A DNA stretch of 64,000 nt. It comes from Platanthera guangdongensis (taxonomy: Eukaryota > Streptophyta > Magnoliopsida > Asparagales > Orchidaceae). Shown piece after piece: positions 10,726 to 22,200 of this stretch. Position numbers and translations under genes: made by a program. The stretch covers positions 154,501-218,500 of the forward strand of contig CM077150.1 of NCBI GenBank assembly GCA_039583875.1. The letters run 5' to 3'. The notes below the pieces were generated by a model. That model made no database searches, was not told the DNA's origin, and saw only the letters and a program-made list of their open reading frames with translations. Position 1 is the first letter of the stretch, and each line of letters starts with the position of its first letter.

Positions 10726-11916
10726 CTACTGAACGTATCGCCACTCCCTGGAGGTGAATCTGTCATCTCGTTCTGAAACTATAGTCCTGGGAACACCGTG
10801 AAGTCGAACTATCTCGTCTATATATAACTGTGCTAATCTGGGACCCTGATATGTCTTCTTAAGAGGAATGAAATGGGCAAACTTAGAAAGACGATCTACT
10901 ATAACCCATAAGGAATCATTCTCACTCTGTGATCTCGACAGACCATGTATGAAATCCATGAATATATCCTCGAATGTCCACTCGGGAATGGGAAGTGGCT
11001 GCAACTTGCCTCCAGGCCTTTGGCACTCGGCCTTAACTAACTTGCACGTCTCGCACTTCCCTACGTAATCTGCAACATCACTCTTCAAACCTGACCACCA
11101 GACTACCTTTTTGAGATCTGCATACATCTTTGTGCTACCTGGATGTATAGAATATCTGGAATTGTGTGCCTCAAATAGAACGTCCTCGCGAAGGTGACTA
11201 ACATCGGGGATACACACCCTGCCATCAAACAACAATAAATCATCCTGAATAGAGAATCTCTCCTTCTGACTTGTCTGCACTGAGCTCCAAATGTCTGTCA
11301 TCTTTGAATCCAACGGTAGAGCTGTCCTGATTCTATCCTTAATGTCGCAAGTGATCTCCATCCAGCTCAACCTTGCAGAACCAAAACTACAGTGTGGCAC
11401 AACAGTAATGTCCAGTCTCTTCAGCTCTCGCACTAACTCCTCCTGCTGAGTGAGAAGGAAGAAACACGAACCTCTGCGGCTAAGGACATCAGCTACAACG
11501 TTCGCCTTTCCTGGATGATACTGAATGTCTACGTCGTAGTCTGATAGAAACTCTAACCATCTACGCTGCCTCAAATTGAGCTCTCGCTGATCGAAGATAT
11601 ACTTGAGGCTCTTATGATCAATGAAGATCTCACAACGAACACCATAGAGATAGTGTCTCCAAATCTTCAAAGCATGTATGACTGTTGCAAGCTCCAAGTC
11701 ATGCACTGGATAGTTCCTCTCATGAACCTTTAACTGTCTCGAGGCATAGGCTACGGCATTTCCATGCTGCATGAGAACATATCCCAAACCCTGACCTGAA
11801 GCATCGCTATAAATCTGAAACCCGTCAGGCTCTGAAGGTAAACTCAAGATCGGTGCGGTCATCAATTTGCCCTTCAAGTCCTCAAATGTCAATTCACACT
11901 CAACAGTCCAATCCAA
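10726..11916 (-). pseudogene. Gypsy RNase H and integrase core
   Basis: Begins in RNase H ([49 protein letters not shown]) and runs into integrase. The zinc-binding HHCC region shows [13 protein letters not shown] and [12 protein letters not shown]. The catalytic core follows from [11 protein letters not shown]. About 396 residues are open. A break at 11917-11920 separates it from RT, and the frame is lost before the integrase C-terminus. There is no ordinary start codon; it is a section of the gypsy polyprotein. Confidence 0.9.
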
Positions 11917-11920
11917 GCCC

Positions 11921-12640
11921 TTACCATTCCTGGTGAGGGGAAGTCAGTGGTAAGACTATCTTTGAGAAATCTCTGATGAATCTCTTGTAGTAACCAGCAA
12001 GACCCAAAAAGCTGCGACCCACTGAAACTGTCGTCGGCCTTGGCCAATTCTTAATGGTCTCTATCTTCTTTGGATCGACACTAACCCCTTGCTGACTGAT
12101 GACGTGGCCTAAGAATGCAATCTCTGAAAGCCAGAACTCACACTTAGAAAACTTGACATACAACTGGTTCTTCCTGAGGGTGCTCAAAACAATCCTGAGG
12201 TGTGCGGCATGATCTTCTGCACTCCTTGAGAACACCAAGATAGCATCTATGAAGACGATGACAAAACGATCCATGTACTCCCGAAATACCCTATTCATCT
12301 GGTCCATAAATACTGAAGGAGCATTGGTCAGCCCAAACGGCAAGACCACGAACTCGAAGTGTCCATAACTGGTGCTGAAAGCCGTCTTCTGGACATCCAC
12401 GTCCTGAATCTTCAACTAATGGTAGCCCGACCTCAAATATAACTTGGAAAAGGTGCACGAGCCCACCAACTGGTCGAATAAATCATCAATCCTGGGAATA
12501 GGGTATTTGTTCTTTACTGTCAGCTTGTTCAACTCACGGTAGTCTATGCACAGTCTCAGACTACCATCCTTCTTCTTCACGAAAAGTACTACAGCACTCC
12601 AAGGTGAAGTACTGTGACGTATAAAACCCAAATCAAGCAA
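11921..12640 (-). pseudogene. Gypsy reverse transcriptase, broken
   Basis: Two frames are separated by one stop at about 12416-12418, where RSGYHQLKIQ would normally continue (CAG changed to TAG). Motifs present are [33 protein letters not shown] and FLGHVIS. The active-site box reads FIDAIL instead of FIDDIL, so one catalytic aspartate is alanine. This polymerase would be inactive even if the stop were bypassed. Confidence 0.9.
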
Positions 12641-12643
12641 CTC

Positions 12644-13276
12644 CTACAACTGGCTCTTCAACTCCGCTAGTTCCCTAGGAGCCATCCGATAGGGGGATTT
12701 GGCTACCGGTGTAGCCCCAGGCTGCAAGTCTATCGGGAACTCAATCTCTCTATCTGGAGGGGCACCAGGGAGCTCTTCCGGGAAAACATCGGGGAACTCC
12801 TGAACCACTGGTACCTCTAATAAGTCAGCATTAGCCTCTGCATTCACCAGTACTACGAAGGTTTCACAACCCTTACCGATGCACCTTCTAGCTTGGACTG
12901 CGGAGATGATCATCTTCACTACTCCCTTCAAGCCCTGAAAAGAAAACGCAGTCTGATTAGGGCCCTCAAACTGTATCTGCTTCGCCCTACAGTCAATCCT
13001 GACGTTGATCGCTGAAAGCCAGTCCATTACAAAGATCAGATCGAATCCTGCAATAGGTAGCTGCAAAGCTTCCACGATAATCTCGGTATCACCAAACTGA
13101 ACTGATACCATGCACTTATCTCTGGTCTGCAGAAGTAATCCATTAGGCATCATGACTTCCAGTGGTACTGTCTCTGAGAAGACTTCTAAATTCAGTTTCC
13201 GCACTAGAGATTCTGCGATAAACGAGTGCGAGACACCCGTATCAAACAGAATCTTGGAGGATAAATCACGAATCAT
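12644..13276 (-). pseudogene. Gypsy aspartic protease and RT linker
   Basis: The protease region shows ILFDTGVSHSFIA, where the usual active-site triplet is D-S/T-G (here DTG), then GFDLIFVMDWL. The linker (VVQEFPDVFPEELPGAPP, DREIEFPIDLQPG) leads into RT and is typical of plant chromoviruses. It ends at a TAG where a glutamine codon is expected (LKSQL then stop), a second CAG to TAG change in this element. Confidence 0.9.
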
Positions 13277-13329
13277 AAGGATGCCTACATGAATGGTTTT
13301 TAAAATGAAAAGAGTGTCACTACGGAGGA

Positions 13330-14734
13330 TTAAATAAACTTGTTAAGCAAATAAAAGCACTTAACAGTCACTACATCCTCCTGATTTTTTGCCTCCTGTT
13401 GACCAAGCCCGTAAGCTCTGGGCTGCAACAAATCTCGACCCTGCTGTGGTCTTCCATCAGTAATCATCAGACCTTTGCCCTTGTCTACTCTGCTACGGCC
13501 ACCAACCTCGAACTTCGACTGCATGAACAAATTACATTTGTCATCTACAGTAATTTCATAAATGCACAAAATTACAACTAAATTTCGATTACCTGATTTG
13601 AACCAACTTCCTGACAGAAACGAGCTATGTGTCCAGGTTGACGATACTTGTAACACACGCCCGCGCTGGCAAAACACTCACCTGGATGGCGACGCTGACA
13701 CTTGGGACAAAGGGGGTAGTCTCTGCTCCTGTCACCAGATTGACCATTCTTCCTCGCATCAGGCTTCTGCTTCTTGTTCCAGTTCTTCCCTTGATCATTC
13801 CTGCTCTGCTGTAGCTGATGTGAATCCTGAGATCGCTTCGCATGGAAATTACTTCGCTTCTGAACCTTTTGCTGATCAGCCTCCAGCCTGCGAGCTGTAT
13901 CCACTAAGCTCCTGTAATCAGCGTTGACCATAGTCATCAGCGGCTGCCTCAACGAGTCACGCAAATCATCCACAAAACGGTTGCACTTCTCAGCCTGATC
14001 TCCCTGCATTACGCCCGCATATCGAGCCAGATGGATAAGCTCTCGCTCGTACTCAGCAACAGTCATGTCCCCCAGGAAAAGCCTAAGATACTTCTCCTGG
14101 AGACCTCGTCGTGTAGAAGGAGGCACGAACCAACTTGCAAGGGCTCTAGAAAATTTGTCTCACGTAAACATGTCTGGCGCACGACCTAGCCAAAAGTATG
14201 GTCATACTATATAAAAAAAGAACGTATCACTTCCAAAAATAAGAGGAAATTTCATAACCATATACCTGAGGGGTCATCAGCCCGGTACTTGTCCCACCAG
14301 ACCTTTGCCTCACCTCGAAGGAGGAAAACTGCCAGAGGGACCTTCTTGTTTTCTGGGTACTCCAAAACATCCAACAGGTCTCTGGTGTTTGCCACCTAAT
14401 TATCTGTGTCCATCGGGGTCTCGTCCCTGCTGTAGTTCGAAGGTTGAAGCTCTCTAAAGTTCCTCAAATAACACTCCAGAGTCATCTCCACGGGTGCTGA
14501 TGCAGGGGCTGGTGCTTGTACTGGAACTGGAAACCCTGCAACCATTCCTCTCTGAAACTCCATCAAGGCAACAGTAACCACCTTGGCAATCTGAGATACT
14601 ATGTCAGTGCCCTCTGGAGCTGCTGGAACTGGTGGTACCTGCGGCACGGCAGCATCTCCCATAGTCGCGTTAGGAACAGGGTCCTGACGTGAAGATTCAC
14701 CCGGTTCGCTGACTCGTGGTGTCTGATAGAACAT
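13330..14734 (-). pseudogene. Gypsy gag remnants
   Basis: Two open parts are visible: 14396-14734 (N-terminal, proline-rich, MTLECYLRNFRELQPSNY) and 13578-14126 (LFLGDMTVAEYERELIHLARY, then a basic linker). The CCHC knuckle reads CYKYRQPGHIARFC, so its second cysteine is tyrosine. Between the parts, about 14145-14260 holds unrelated-looking AT-rich sequence with splice-like edges. Gag would package element RNA; this copy is disrupted. Confidence 0.85.
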
Positions 14735-14925
14735 ATAAAAGAAATCTAATTATTTATCAAGCATCTGCGAAATCTGGCTTAGCAAAATATTTCGTACTCT
14801 CGCGAAAACTCGGCTTAAACGCTACTTAAATCCTCTACTAACAAGGGTTTACTCTTACACAATCCTATGACTCTGTGAAAACTTTCTAGGGTCCTGGGAT
14901 CCTCAACCTGCCTCTGATACCAATT

Positions 14926-17124
14926 TGTAACACCCCTTCCCAGTTTTTCAATAATCAGTCATCCGGCCGGGTCAGCGATATAAAGAGAACTAGGAAACAG
15001 TATTCAAACTAGAACACAACAGGTATAAAGTAGAAGCTACTAAAAATTTATAACTAGCAATGGAAGCTAAGTAAGTAAACTAAAGGTATTCACATACGGC
15101 ATACCTGAAATCTGGAATCACAGAGCCACTACACAGGAATAGAACTGAAATAACTGAAAATCTGTACTATCATAATATGTCAGATACAAGATATATAAAA
15201 TACTAACAAGTTACACTGTCCATAACTACAAGTATATGTTGAAAGTAAAGGAAAACTGAATGAGAAGAAAACACTACAAACTGACGCCACCAACGCTCAT
15301 TCTAGGTGTAGTTTTCCACCTGGGTCTTCTGTAAAAACATTTCCCACGAGGGGTCAGAATAAAGAAAAATAACTCCTCCTAGTGACACAAAATATTTTCT
15401 TGAATAATGAATGCATGCCTTTTGAAAATAGTTTTATGCATAAAAACATTTATGTTATATGTTATGCATGCCTTCAGAACACTACATGTTCTATGTTTGC
15501 GACTTTCAGTTCACTAACCCAAGTCCCGGCGTTCACTAACTGGCGTACTGTCTCACGTCAGGTGTATACTTGAGTTCTAGGTGACCTCTAGCTTGCACCT
15601 CTACTAGGAATGATCTATGCAGAGTAGCTCCTAACGCGCAACTGAAACTGACGACCTGAGACCATCTGACGAACTCAATTGTTCTAGTGTCACGCGGACA
15701 CGGTCTCGAATCTACTAACTGTCTCAAATGGAGTCAACCCCCAAGACACTACTACTCATAGGATACCATATGCCCTATGAGAAAGGTAGTGCGCCTCTAC
15801 CAAACACGAAAAGACTGAAGTGTGCTTACTGACCTTTTGGTCAAATGCTACTCTGCTTGGGACATCTCTTTTGGTGTACTACTGAGCGACCCTTAAGTTT
15901 CTCATGGTCGACTAGAAGCGACATTCACGCCCTAACTTAGACAAATTCTCACACTTGCGTAAACGTATAAAATTTCGCACCTAACATTAGTATATTTGAT
16001 CTGGCTATTAGGGTCTTGGAAAAGTATTTACCCTACAACTAATTCCGCAACCTTTTCCCACTGCAAACCCCTTTATGTGCTTTACTATGATTCTCGGACG
16101 AAGTTTACACGTGTGTGCATAAAATAATTTCTTGATATGTCTAACTAAAAAGAATTAAAATTCCTTACAATGGTGCTGCGGCGCTCGTACACTCGGCGCG
16201 GCGACATCTTCTCTTCTGAAGGCAATCCTACTGCTGGGGACCTTCAGAATGCTGCCCCAACCCCACCAAAGTCCTGCAATTTAGGGCAGGCTTAATTTCA
16301 TAATTTTTCCCTTTAAAATTTTCCGTGGAAAATTTCTATACAACTAGGGTTACAAAATTAAGCGCTAAACCACAGATATTATCTTACGTAGAGTGATTGA
16401 GGCTCTCAAAGCGCCAAACTCAAATTCCGCGGAGAATCACGAACTTCAAAACCTATTTAGGGCATTAGGAACAAAAAATTAGTTTAGCCTAATCTCTAAA
16501 ACGAAAGATTTCCATGAGGGAAAAGAGATAAGGGAGGAATCGACTCACCGGAAACAAAACGAAACTCAACCTCCACCGGTTAGGGTTAAACCCGGCACTT
16601 CCACGGCCAAGTAAGGAAAAAGAATGTCCACCGACGTTCGTAGAGGAAGGAGGAGAAGTCAGAGAGAGATCCGGAGGAGGAATAGCCGCCGGTTAGGGCT
16701 TGCGGGAGGCATCGGCGTCGCTGCGTGCGGGAGACGGAACGGAACTGACGGCTACGGTTTCTTCTCTTCTCCCGTGGAAATGAGGCGTGCGGGAAAGTAA
16801 AGCTTACGGTTTTACTTATTAACCTCGTGAGAGGGGGAGATAAAATGCTATTGGCACCCATAAGCTCTTAATTTTGCTATACGCAACACACTCCACACCA
16901 AACTAACCCCTTTACACTAAACGATTTCTTGTCGCGCTTCGTTCATAATAATTAAAAATGTGTGTCTCACAATATTTATGATTAACATAATTCACAAATT
17001 AATAAATGCGACCTTCTGACCACACTAATATCGTACATCGACGACGCGCTGCCTCGATCAAAATTCGTCGCGACATGCCCCTACAAATTTAAATAAATTT
17101 CTGTGTCAATTAACGGATGTTACA
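14926..17124 (-). repeat. 5' LTR of the gypsy element
   Basis: 2199-bp LTR, TGTAACACCCC... to GTTACA, beside the primer site at 14911-14922. It matches the interrupted left LTR end to end. Confidence 0.94.
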
Positions 17125-17142
17125 ATGATTGTCACCACGCAG
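17125..17142 (-). pseudogene. hAT transposase, exon fragment on the far side of gypsy
   Basis: On the minus strand an acceptor, CTTAACAG, is followed by codons for A-W-stop-Q-S that continue directly into YGASTPNL at 2924 once the gypsy element and one target copy are ignored. In hAT proteins two tryptophans precede this point (WW); the second is TGA here. It confirms that gypsy landed inside a hAT exon. Confidence 0.75.
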
Positions 17143-18156
17143 CTGTTAAGATAGTGAGTGAAATTTGGAATGAGTAGAAGTTTACAAAGACTGATAAGGA
17201 ATAAGCACAACAGTTTGGATCACACCACATAATGACATAATAGAAACAAATGGTGAAGATTAATATTAAAAAATCTAGCAGAAAGTGAGGGAACTTATTC
17301 CCTCACTTAAGCTGCGTAAAGAATGAAATTTCATTCATTTGACTGATGTTGTATGCCTAAATTGAAAGCTTTGCAATCAAAAATTAAATAATTTTAAACA
17401 TCAATGTCATGGCGGGTTACAGAACCTGAATGCAGAAACTTTATAGTTGTATTACTATTCCTTTTAGATTGGTAGATATTATGTATATTTTGGGGATTAC
17501 AATATACAGATTGTGAGCAAGGAGAAAATATTGTCCATCCTTTCTTTCTAGTTCTGATCTTCGAGCCTGATAAAAAAAGAAGAAAAACCTCAGAAGCTGC
17601 TGTCAAATGCCCATACCTTAAAGGATGAGGACAAACAAATTAAGAATAACATTCAGCGATGTCAAGAATGAATCTTCATTGATGATGAAAGGTTGAAGCT
17701 TCTCCCACTGCAAGCAACAACAGTGAATGGTTCTTCGTTCTGGCAACTCGTGAGCCGGCAGAGGGCGTAGCCTTACGGAAGCGCCGTCGGAGGGCGGCAA
17801 GGGGGGCGGAAGAAGTAGCGGAGCACAAGCGGACGTTGTCGAGCACAGGAGACGCAGCAGGTTCAGGGAGCGGCCAGCGCCAGATGCGAAAATCGGGAAA
17901 TCCTAAAACCTAATGTTTGCGGGATGCGGGAGAAGTATCGGGATGAAATGATATAAGGCTGCGCCCTGAACCGGTTTTTAATTTAAAACCGGTTCATGCA
18001 AGGCGCGCCTGAACAGCGCCCGGTAGGCACGTGAGGCGCGCGCCTAGGCGCACCTGAAGCGCGCCTGAGGCACATCGCCCGCCCTGGGCCTCCTAGGGCG
18101 CACTGGGCTGCGCCTGGCGCCTCAGGCGCGCCTAGGCGCGCGCCTTGACAACATAG
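17143..18156 (-). other. hAT 5' region, no recognisable transposase
   Basis: About 1 kb between the last recognisable transposase exon and the hAT end. It contains AT-rich sequence, a GC-rich patch (17750-17880) that could be a leader, an inverted AACCGGTTTT pair near 17970-17995 and the GGCGC-rich subterminal block (18000-18145). The BED finger and catalytic core expected here are missing. Confidence 0.6.
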
Positions 18157-18164
18157 GCTCGTGG

Positions 18165-19154
18165 TCTCGGATCGGTGATCCAATCAACGCCTCCTACGTG
18201 AGTACACAAAAGCAGGTCTTGCCGAGTGGTGGCCCGAAGCCCGGTGTCGATGCCGAGGTTAATCCCCATCACTAGGTCACCTCCTTTATATACTAGGAGG
18301 GCCTACAATGCCACCACAGGAAATAAAGATGTAGCCATAAAGTGCAACAAAGTGATTAAGACACAACAGCGTTGTCATTCCTGCATCGTGGAGAAGGCTC
18401 ATGGACAACACGAGTAAACCCACACATATCATTGCCCAAGGGTGGAGTCCCCGTGTGCGTATCATTAACTGAATTTTTCTTCGATAAATTCAAGGAAATT
18501 ATTTCCATTGGATGGAAAAGTTTCTAAAAGTCTTCTGGAATCTGAATTGCATTCACCCTATAGAAGACGCATTTCTGAACCATGTCATTGAGGATATATG
18601 TTGTATATTTTATCCAAACCTTCTTCAAGAAGAAAAAAATGTCACCATGATCAAGTATCAACCCGTTATGCACTTAGTTTTGTGTGGGCTGTCTAAAGGA
18701 ACTGTTCAGATGCTTGAAAAACCTAATAATGGTATCGCATTAAACAAATTGACAATATAATTTTAGCTCTAGAAAATATCATATTTTCATGTTTGGATAT
18801 TACAATCCACATAACCCATCTCTTAAAGTTAATCCTAATTCTTCACTGTTAATTCTTCATTACTCATGAACCTCTTAAAAATAAAATAAATCAAATATCC
18901 CTATGAGAACCCTTCCCTATCTTGCTTCCGAAACAATGGTCTTGTGCTTATAGAACAACAATTTGAAAATGGGTAGACTTAAAATCAGTGAATGCAGCAT
19001 TAACCAAGTAAAGACCCAGAGGAGTCGAGTAACAGATCAATGCAATTCATCGGCAATTGCTTTAAGCAAGGTTCAACATAATAAAAACTAACACGAAAAA
19101 ATTATGAGAATAATAATTTGATAAAGGAACATCCTAATCAGATAGATCAATAAC
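18165..19154. other. Kinesin intron 6 sequence, nothing recognised
   Basis: AT-rich unique-looking sequence. I searched the minus strand for the next kinesin exon (the segment after GLRSIK in the family) and did not find it. An 82-codon plus-strand frame at 18512-18760 resembles nothing I know. Confidence 0.5.
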
Positions 19155-19250
19155 CTTAATACTTCTTAAACCAGCAACAACAATGCCATGCTCAGGATCT
19201 TCTCTGAGCTCGAGATGCCCTGATGACTTTTCAAGCAAATCATAGATGAC
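19155..19250 (-). CDS. KIN8B: Kinesin-8 exon 6
   Basis: 32 codons: [18 protein letters not shown], then [14 protein letters not shown], before donor GTTATT. Acceptor CTATTTCAG. The following exon is not found in the window. Confidence 0.92.
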
Positions 19251-22200
19251 CTGAAATAGGTCAGACGATATTACATTTCATCAATATTGCAGCCTATGAG
19301 CTGAAATAATGAGAGGACCATTTAAGAATTAATAAGGATCGCCAAGGATAAATCAATACCATTGATTTACTTTGAAATAAAAAGCAAACCTCATTGTACA
19401 CTTCCAGATAGGAGCAAGAAACTTCTATTTTGTCGGAACACTTATCCTTCTTGATAAGTTCAAAGATAGTATTTAGGCTAAGAACCATGAGTCCAGGATC
19501 CTTTCGAGTCCCAACCATAGTGTATGTTTTGCCACTGAATAATACATTCAATAATATAATTCAAGAAATGGAGAAAACAACTAACTTTAAGCAGAACTAA
19601 ATGACAAGATTTTAGTCATGATATCAACCAGATGACGAAGTAAATAATATAAGATTATCAAATTTATTAAATTAACCAAAATATTTGAAAGAACAATCAA
19701 ACAAGGAGAAACCAAAAACAAAGAATGAAGCTAGTAGTTGAAATAAAACTCTTGTCTATTATTAGGGCAACCATTTGGCTATTTATAGCCTACAACTCAA
19801 ATCAAATATTACAACACTCCTCCTCAAGATTGACAAAAGATATTCACTAAGCCGATCTTGTTACAACCCCTGATCATATCCTCTGAATTGAGTCCTTTAG
19901 TCAAGCAGTCTGCAGCCTACCCCTTGGTCGGCACATGGCTCAACTCCAGTATATCAAGTTTTTCTTTGATAAAAAATCTTTCAATCTCTATATGTTTGGT
20001 ACAATCGTGTTGTACTGGATTGTTTGCAATACTGATGACTGACTGACTGTCACACCACAGCTTCATCCTGTCTTTTTGGTCCAGCTTCAACTCCTCAAGC
20101 ATTCCTTTTAGCCACAGGAGCTTTGCAACCCCTACTGTCATGGCTCTGTACTCCGCCGTTGATGTCAATCTAGCCACTACCGACTGCTTTTTGCTCCTCC
20201 ATGAGACCAGGTTGCCTCCCACAAAAATGCAATAGCCTGAGATAGACCTCCCATCATCCGCACAGCTTGCCCAGTCAGAAACGCAATAGCCTTTGATCCT
20301 CACGTGCCCGTTCCTTCTGAAGGCCAGCCCCTTTCCAGGAGCACTCTTCAAGTATCGCAGAATCTGGTAAAACTGCTTCTATATGGCCCTTCCTTGGGTC
20401 ATTCATGTAGCGGCTCACAACGATTACAGAGAAGGAGATGTCCGAGCGAGTGTGGCTCAAGTAGATCAACTTCCCGACTAGCCTTTGGTATATTTCCCGA
20501 TTTATTGGTTCTCCGGCCTTGACACTCAGTTTGCATCTTTGATCGATTGACGTCACAACAGGTTTGCACCCCAAAATCCTGGTTTTAGTGAGAAGATCCA
20601 ACGCATATTTCCTTTGTGAAAGGATTATCCCCTCGGCCTTATACAAAATCTCGATCCCAAGGAAATATCGAAGGCCCGGGTCCTTCGCCTCGAACTCCTT
20701 GCCTAGGGCCCCCTTGAGGTGACTAATCTCCTGCTCATCATCCCCTGTAATGAGCATGTCATCCACATACACTGCAAGCATGGTGGTGTGACTTTCATTC
20801 TGCCCGAAAAACACAGTGTGATCTGCATTGATCTGGCGATACCCCATCCAAATCATGGCTCTCATGAATTGGTTGAACGATGCACGGGGTGACTGCTTCA
20901 GCCCATAGAGGGATTTTTTCAGCCTGCAGACTCTGCCTTCTATCTTGGCCATACTGAATCCCGGAGGTATCTCCATGTACACCTCCCCTGCTAGATCTCC
21001 TTGAAGGAATGCATTCTTCACATCTAGTTGGAGTAGCAACCATCCCCCGTTCACTGCCAGGCTTATAAGAGCCCTAACAGTGCTCATCTTAGCAACATGT
21101 GTAAACGTCTCGTCGTAGTCGATGTCATAGGTTTGGTTGTACCCCTTGACAACCAATCGAGCTTTGTAGCACTCAACTTGTCTATCTGAATTCTGCTTTA
21201 CGATGAACACCCACTTGCGCCCAACGACCTTCTTGTCTTTCGGGAGTCGTGCCAGCTCTCAGGTCTTGTTCTTCTCAAGAGCCCTCATCTCTTCCTTCAT
21301 TGCTACCTCCCACTTCGGATCGTCTTTGGCGACCTGCCAATTGTTAGGTACAATAACATTATCCAAAGATGCAATGAATGCTCCGTATGTAGTGGAGATA
21401 TGATCGTAAGAGACAGGATGCAAGGTTCTAACAGTATCTGTCAGAAGGATTTCCCGCATTGTTGTGAGTAGTCTTCCGTAACATAAGAGAAGTAGGGAGA
21501 GGAGAAAGGATATCACCTGAGGCTTGTGTAGGTGTAGGTGTTCCAGGAGAGGGGGGCGATGCAGGTAAGGGACTAGGAGCTAGACTGGGCACCGACACTG
21601 GATCTGGTACTGCTGGAAGCTTCCTCCTTTTACTGTATGTCAGCAGTTCCCCCTGAGCTGTAGGTCTCACATCTTGCCTCTGCTCCTCAATCTCCTCCTG
21701 CTCATCATCACTCTCTTGCTCCTCCGCAGATCCTCTTTGTCATACTCCCAGATCTGTCACCAACATTTCTCTTTCTAGCCTCGTACTTTCTTTATCTGAC
21801 GAGTCTAATGTAGGTAGGACTCTCTCTTGTCGGTAGTACTGTTCTAGCTCTCTAAAGTGAACATTCATGCTCATAAAGCAACTTTTCTCCACTGGGCTCC
21901 AACACATGTAATCTTCTGAGTACGAGAGTAGCTCACAAAAATACACTTGGTTGTCCTTGCATCGAGCATATCAACACCCGGTTTGTTGTCCTTCACGAAG
22001 CGCACACACACGAATACCTTCAAGGGAAGTATCCCCCCATTATGTCCCTGCAGAAGCTGACACGGAGACTTCCACCCTAGTACTTGTGATGACATCCTGT
22101 TGATCAACTGTGCCGCTGTTAACACGGCATAACCCCACAGGCTCTGAGGCACATTCATGTTTAGCATCATACTCCTTGCCACCTCAAGAAGGTGTTGTTC

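Larger units (their letters stand above)
2925..17124 (-). mobile_element. Ty3/gypsy chromovirus, LTR to LTR, with nested copia
   Basis: The LTRs start TGTAAC and end GTTACA. The right (5') LTR is 14926-17124, 2199 bp. The left LTR is 2925-9863 and also comes to 2199 bp once the copia insertion and one target copy are removed. The primer site TGGTATCAGAGG (14911-14922) lies on the minus strand beside the right LTR. A purine tract, TTAGGAGGGAA, precedes the left LTR. The flanks are AAGAT and ATGAT, one mismatch. Gag, protease, RT, RNase H, integrase and a C-terminal chromodomain occur in gypsy order. Stops and frameshifts break the frame. The LTRs differ by several percent in the parts I compared. 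Confidence 0.93.
1205..18156 (-). mobile_element. hAT-family DNA transposon, split by a nested gypsy element
   Basis: The left end reads CCATGTTGTCAAAGGCGC. The right end, on the other strand, reads CTATGTTGTCAAGGCGCG. Both run into GGCGC-rich subterminal sequence. The flanks carry the same 8 bp, GCTCGTGG, at 1197-1204 and 18157-18164, the target duplication size of hAT elements. Between them lie minus-strand transposase exons of hAT type. Without the gypsy insertion (2925-17124) the element is about 2.7 kb. The N-terminal BED finger and catalytic region are not visible, so it is internally deleted and depended on another source of transposase. Confidence 0.85.

Noticed and set aside
18165..18420. 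Possible solo LTR or 5S-bearing Cassandra element
   Set aside because: No 5S promoter boxes and no identifiable TG...CA ends with duplication.
18512..18760. 82-codon frame as kinesin exon 7 or a host gene
   Set aside because: It is on the opposite strand to the kinesin and has none of the expected residues.
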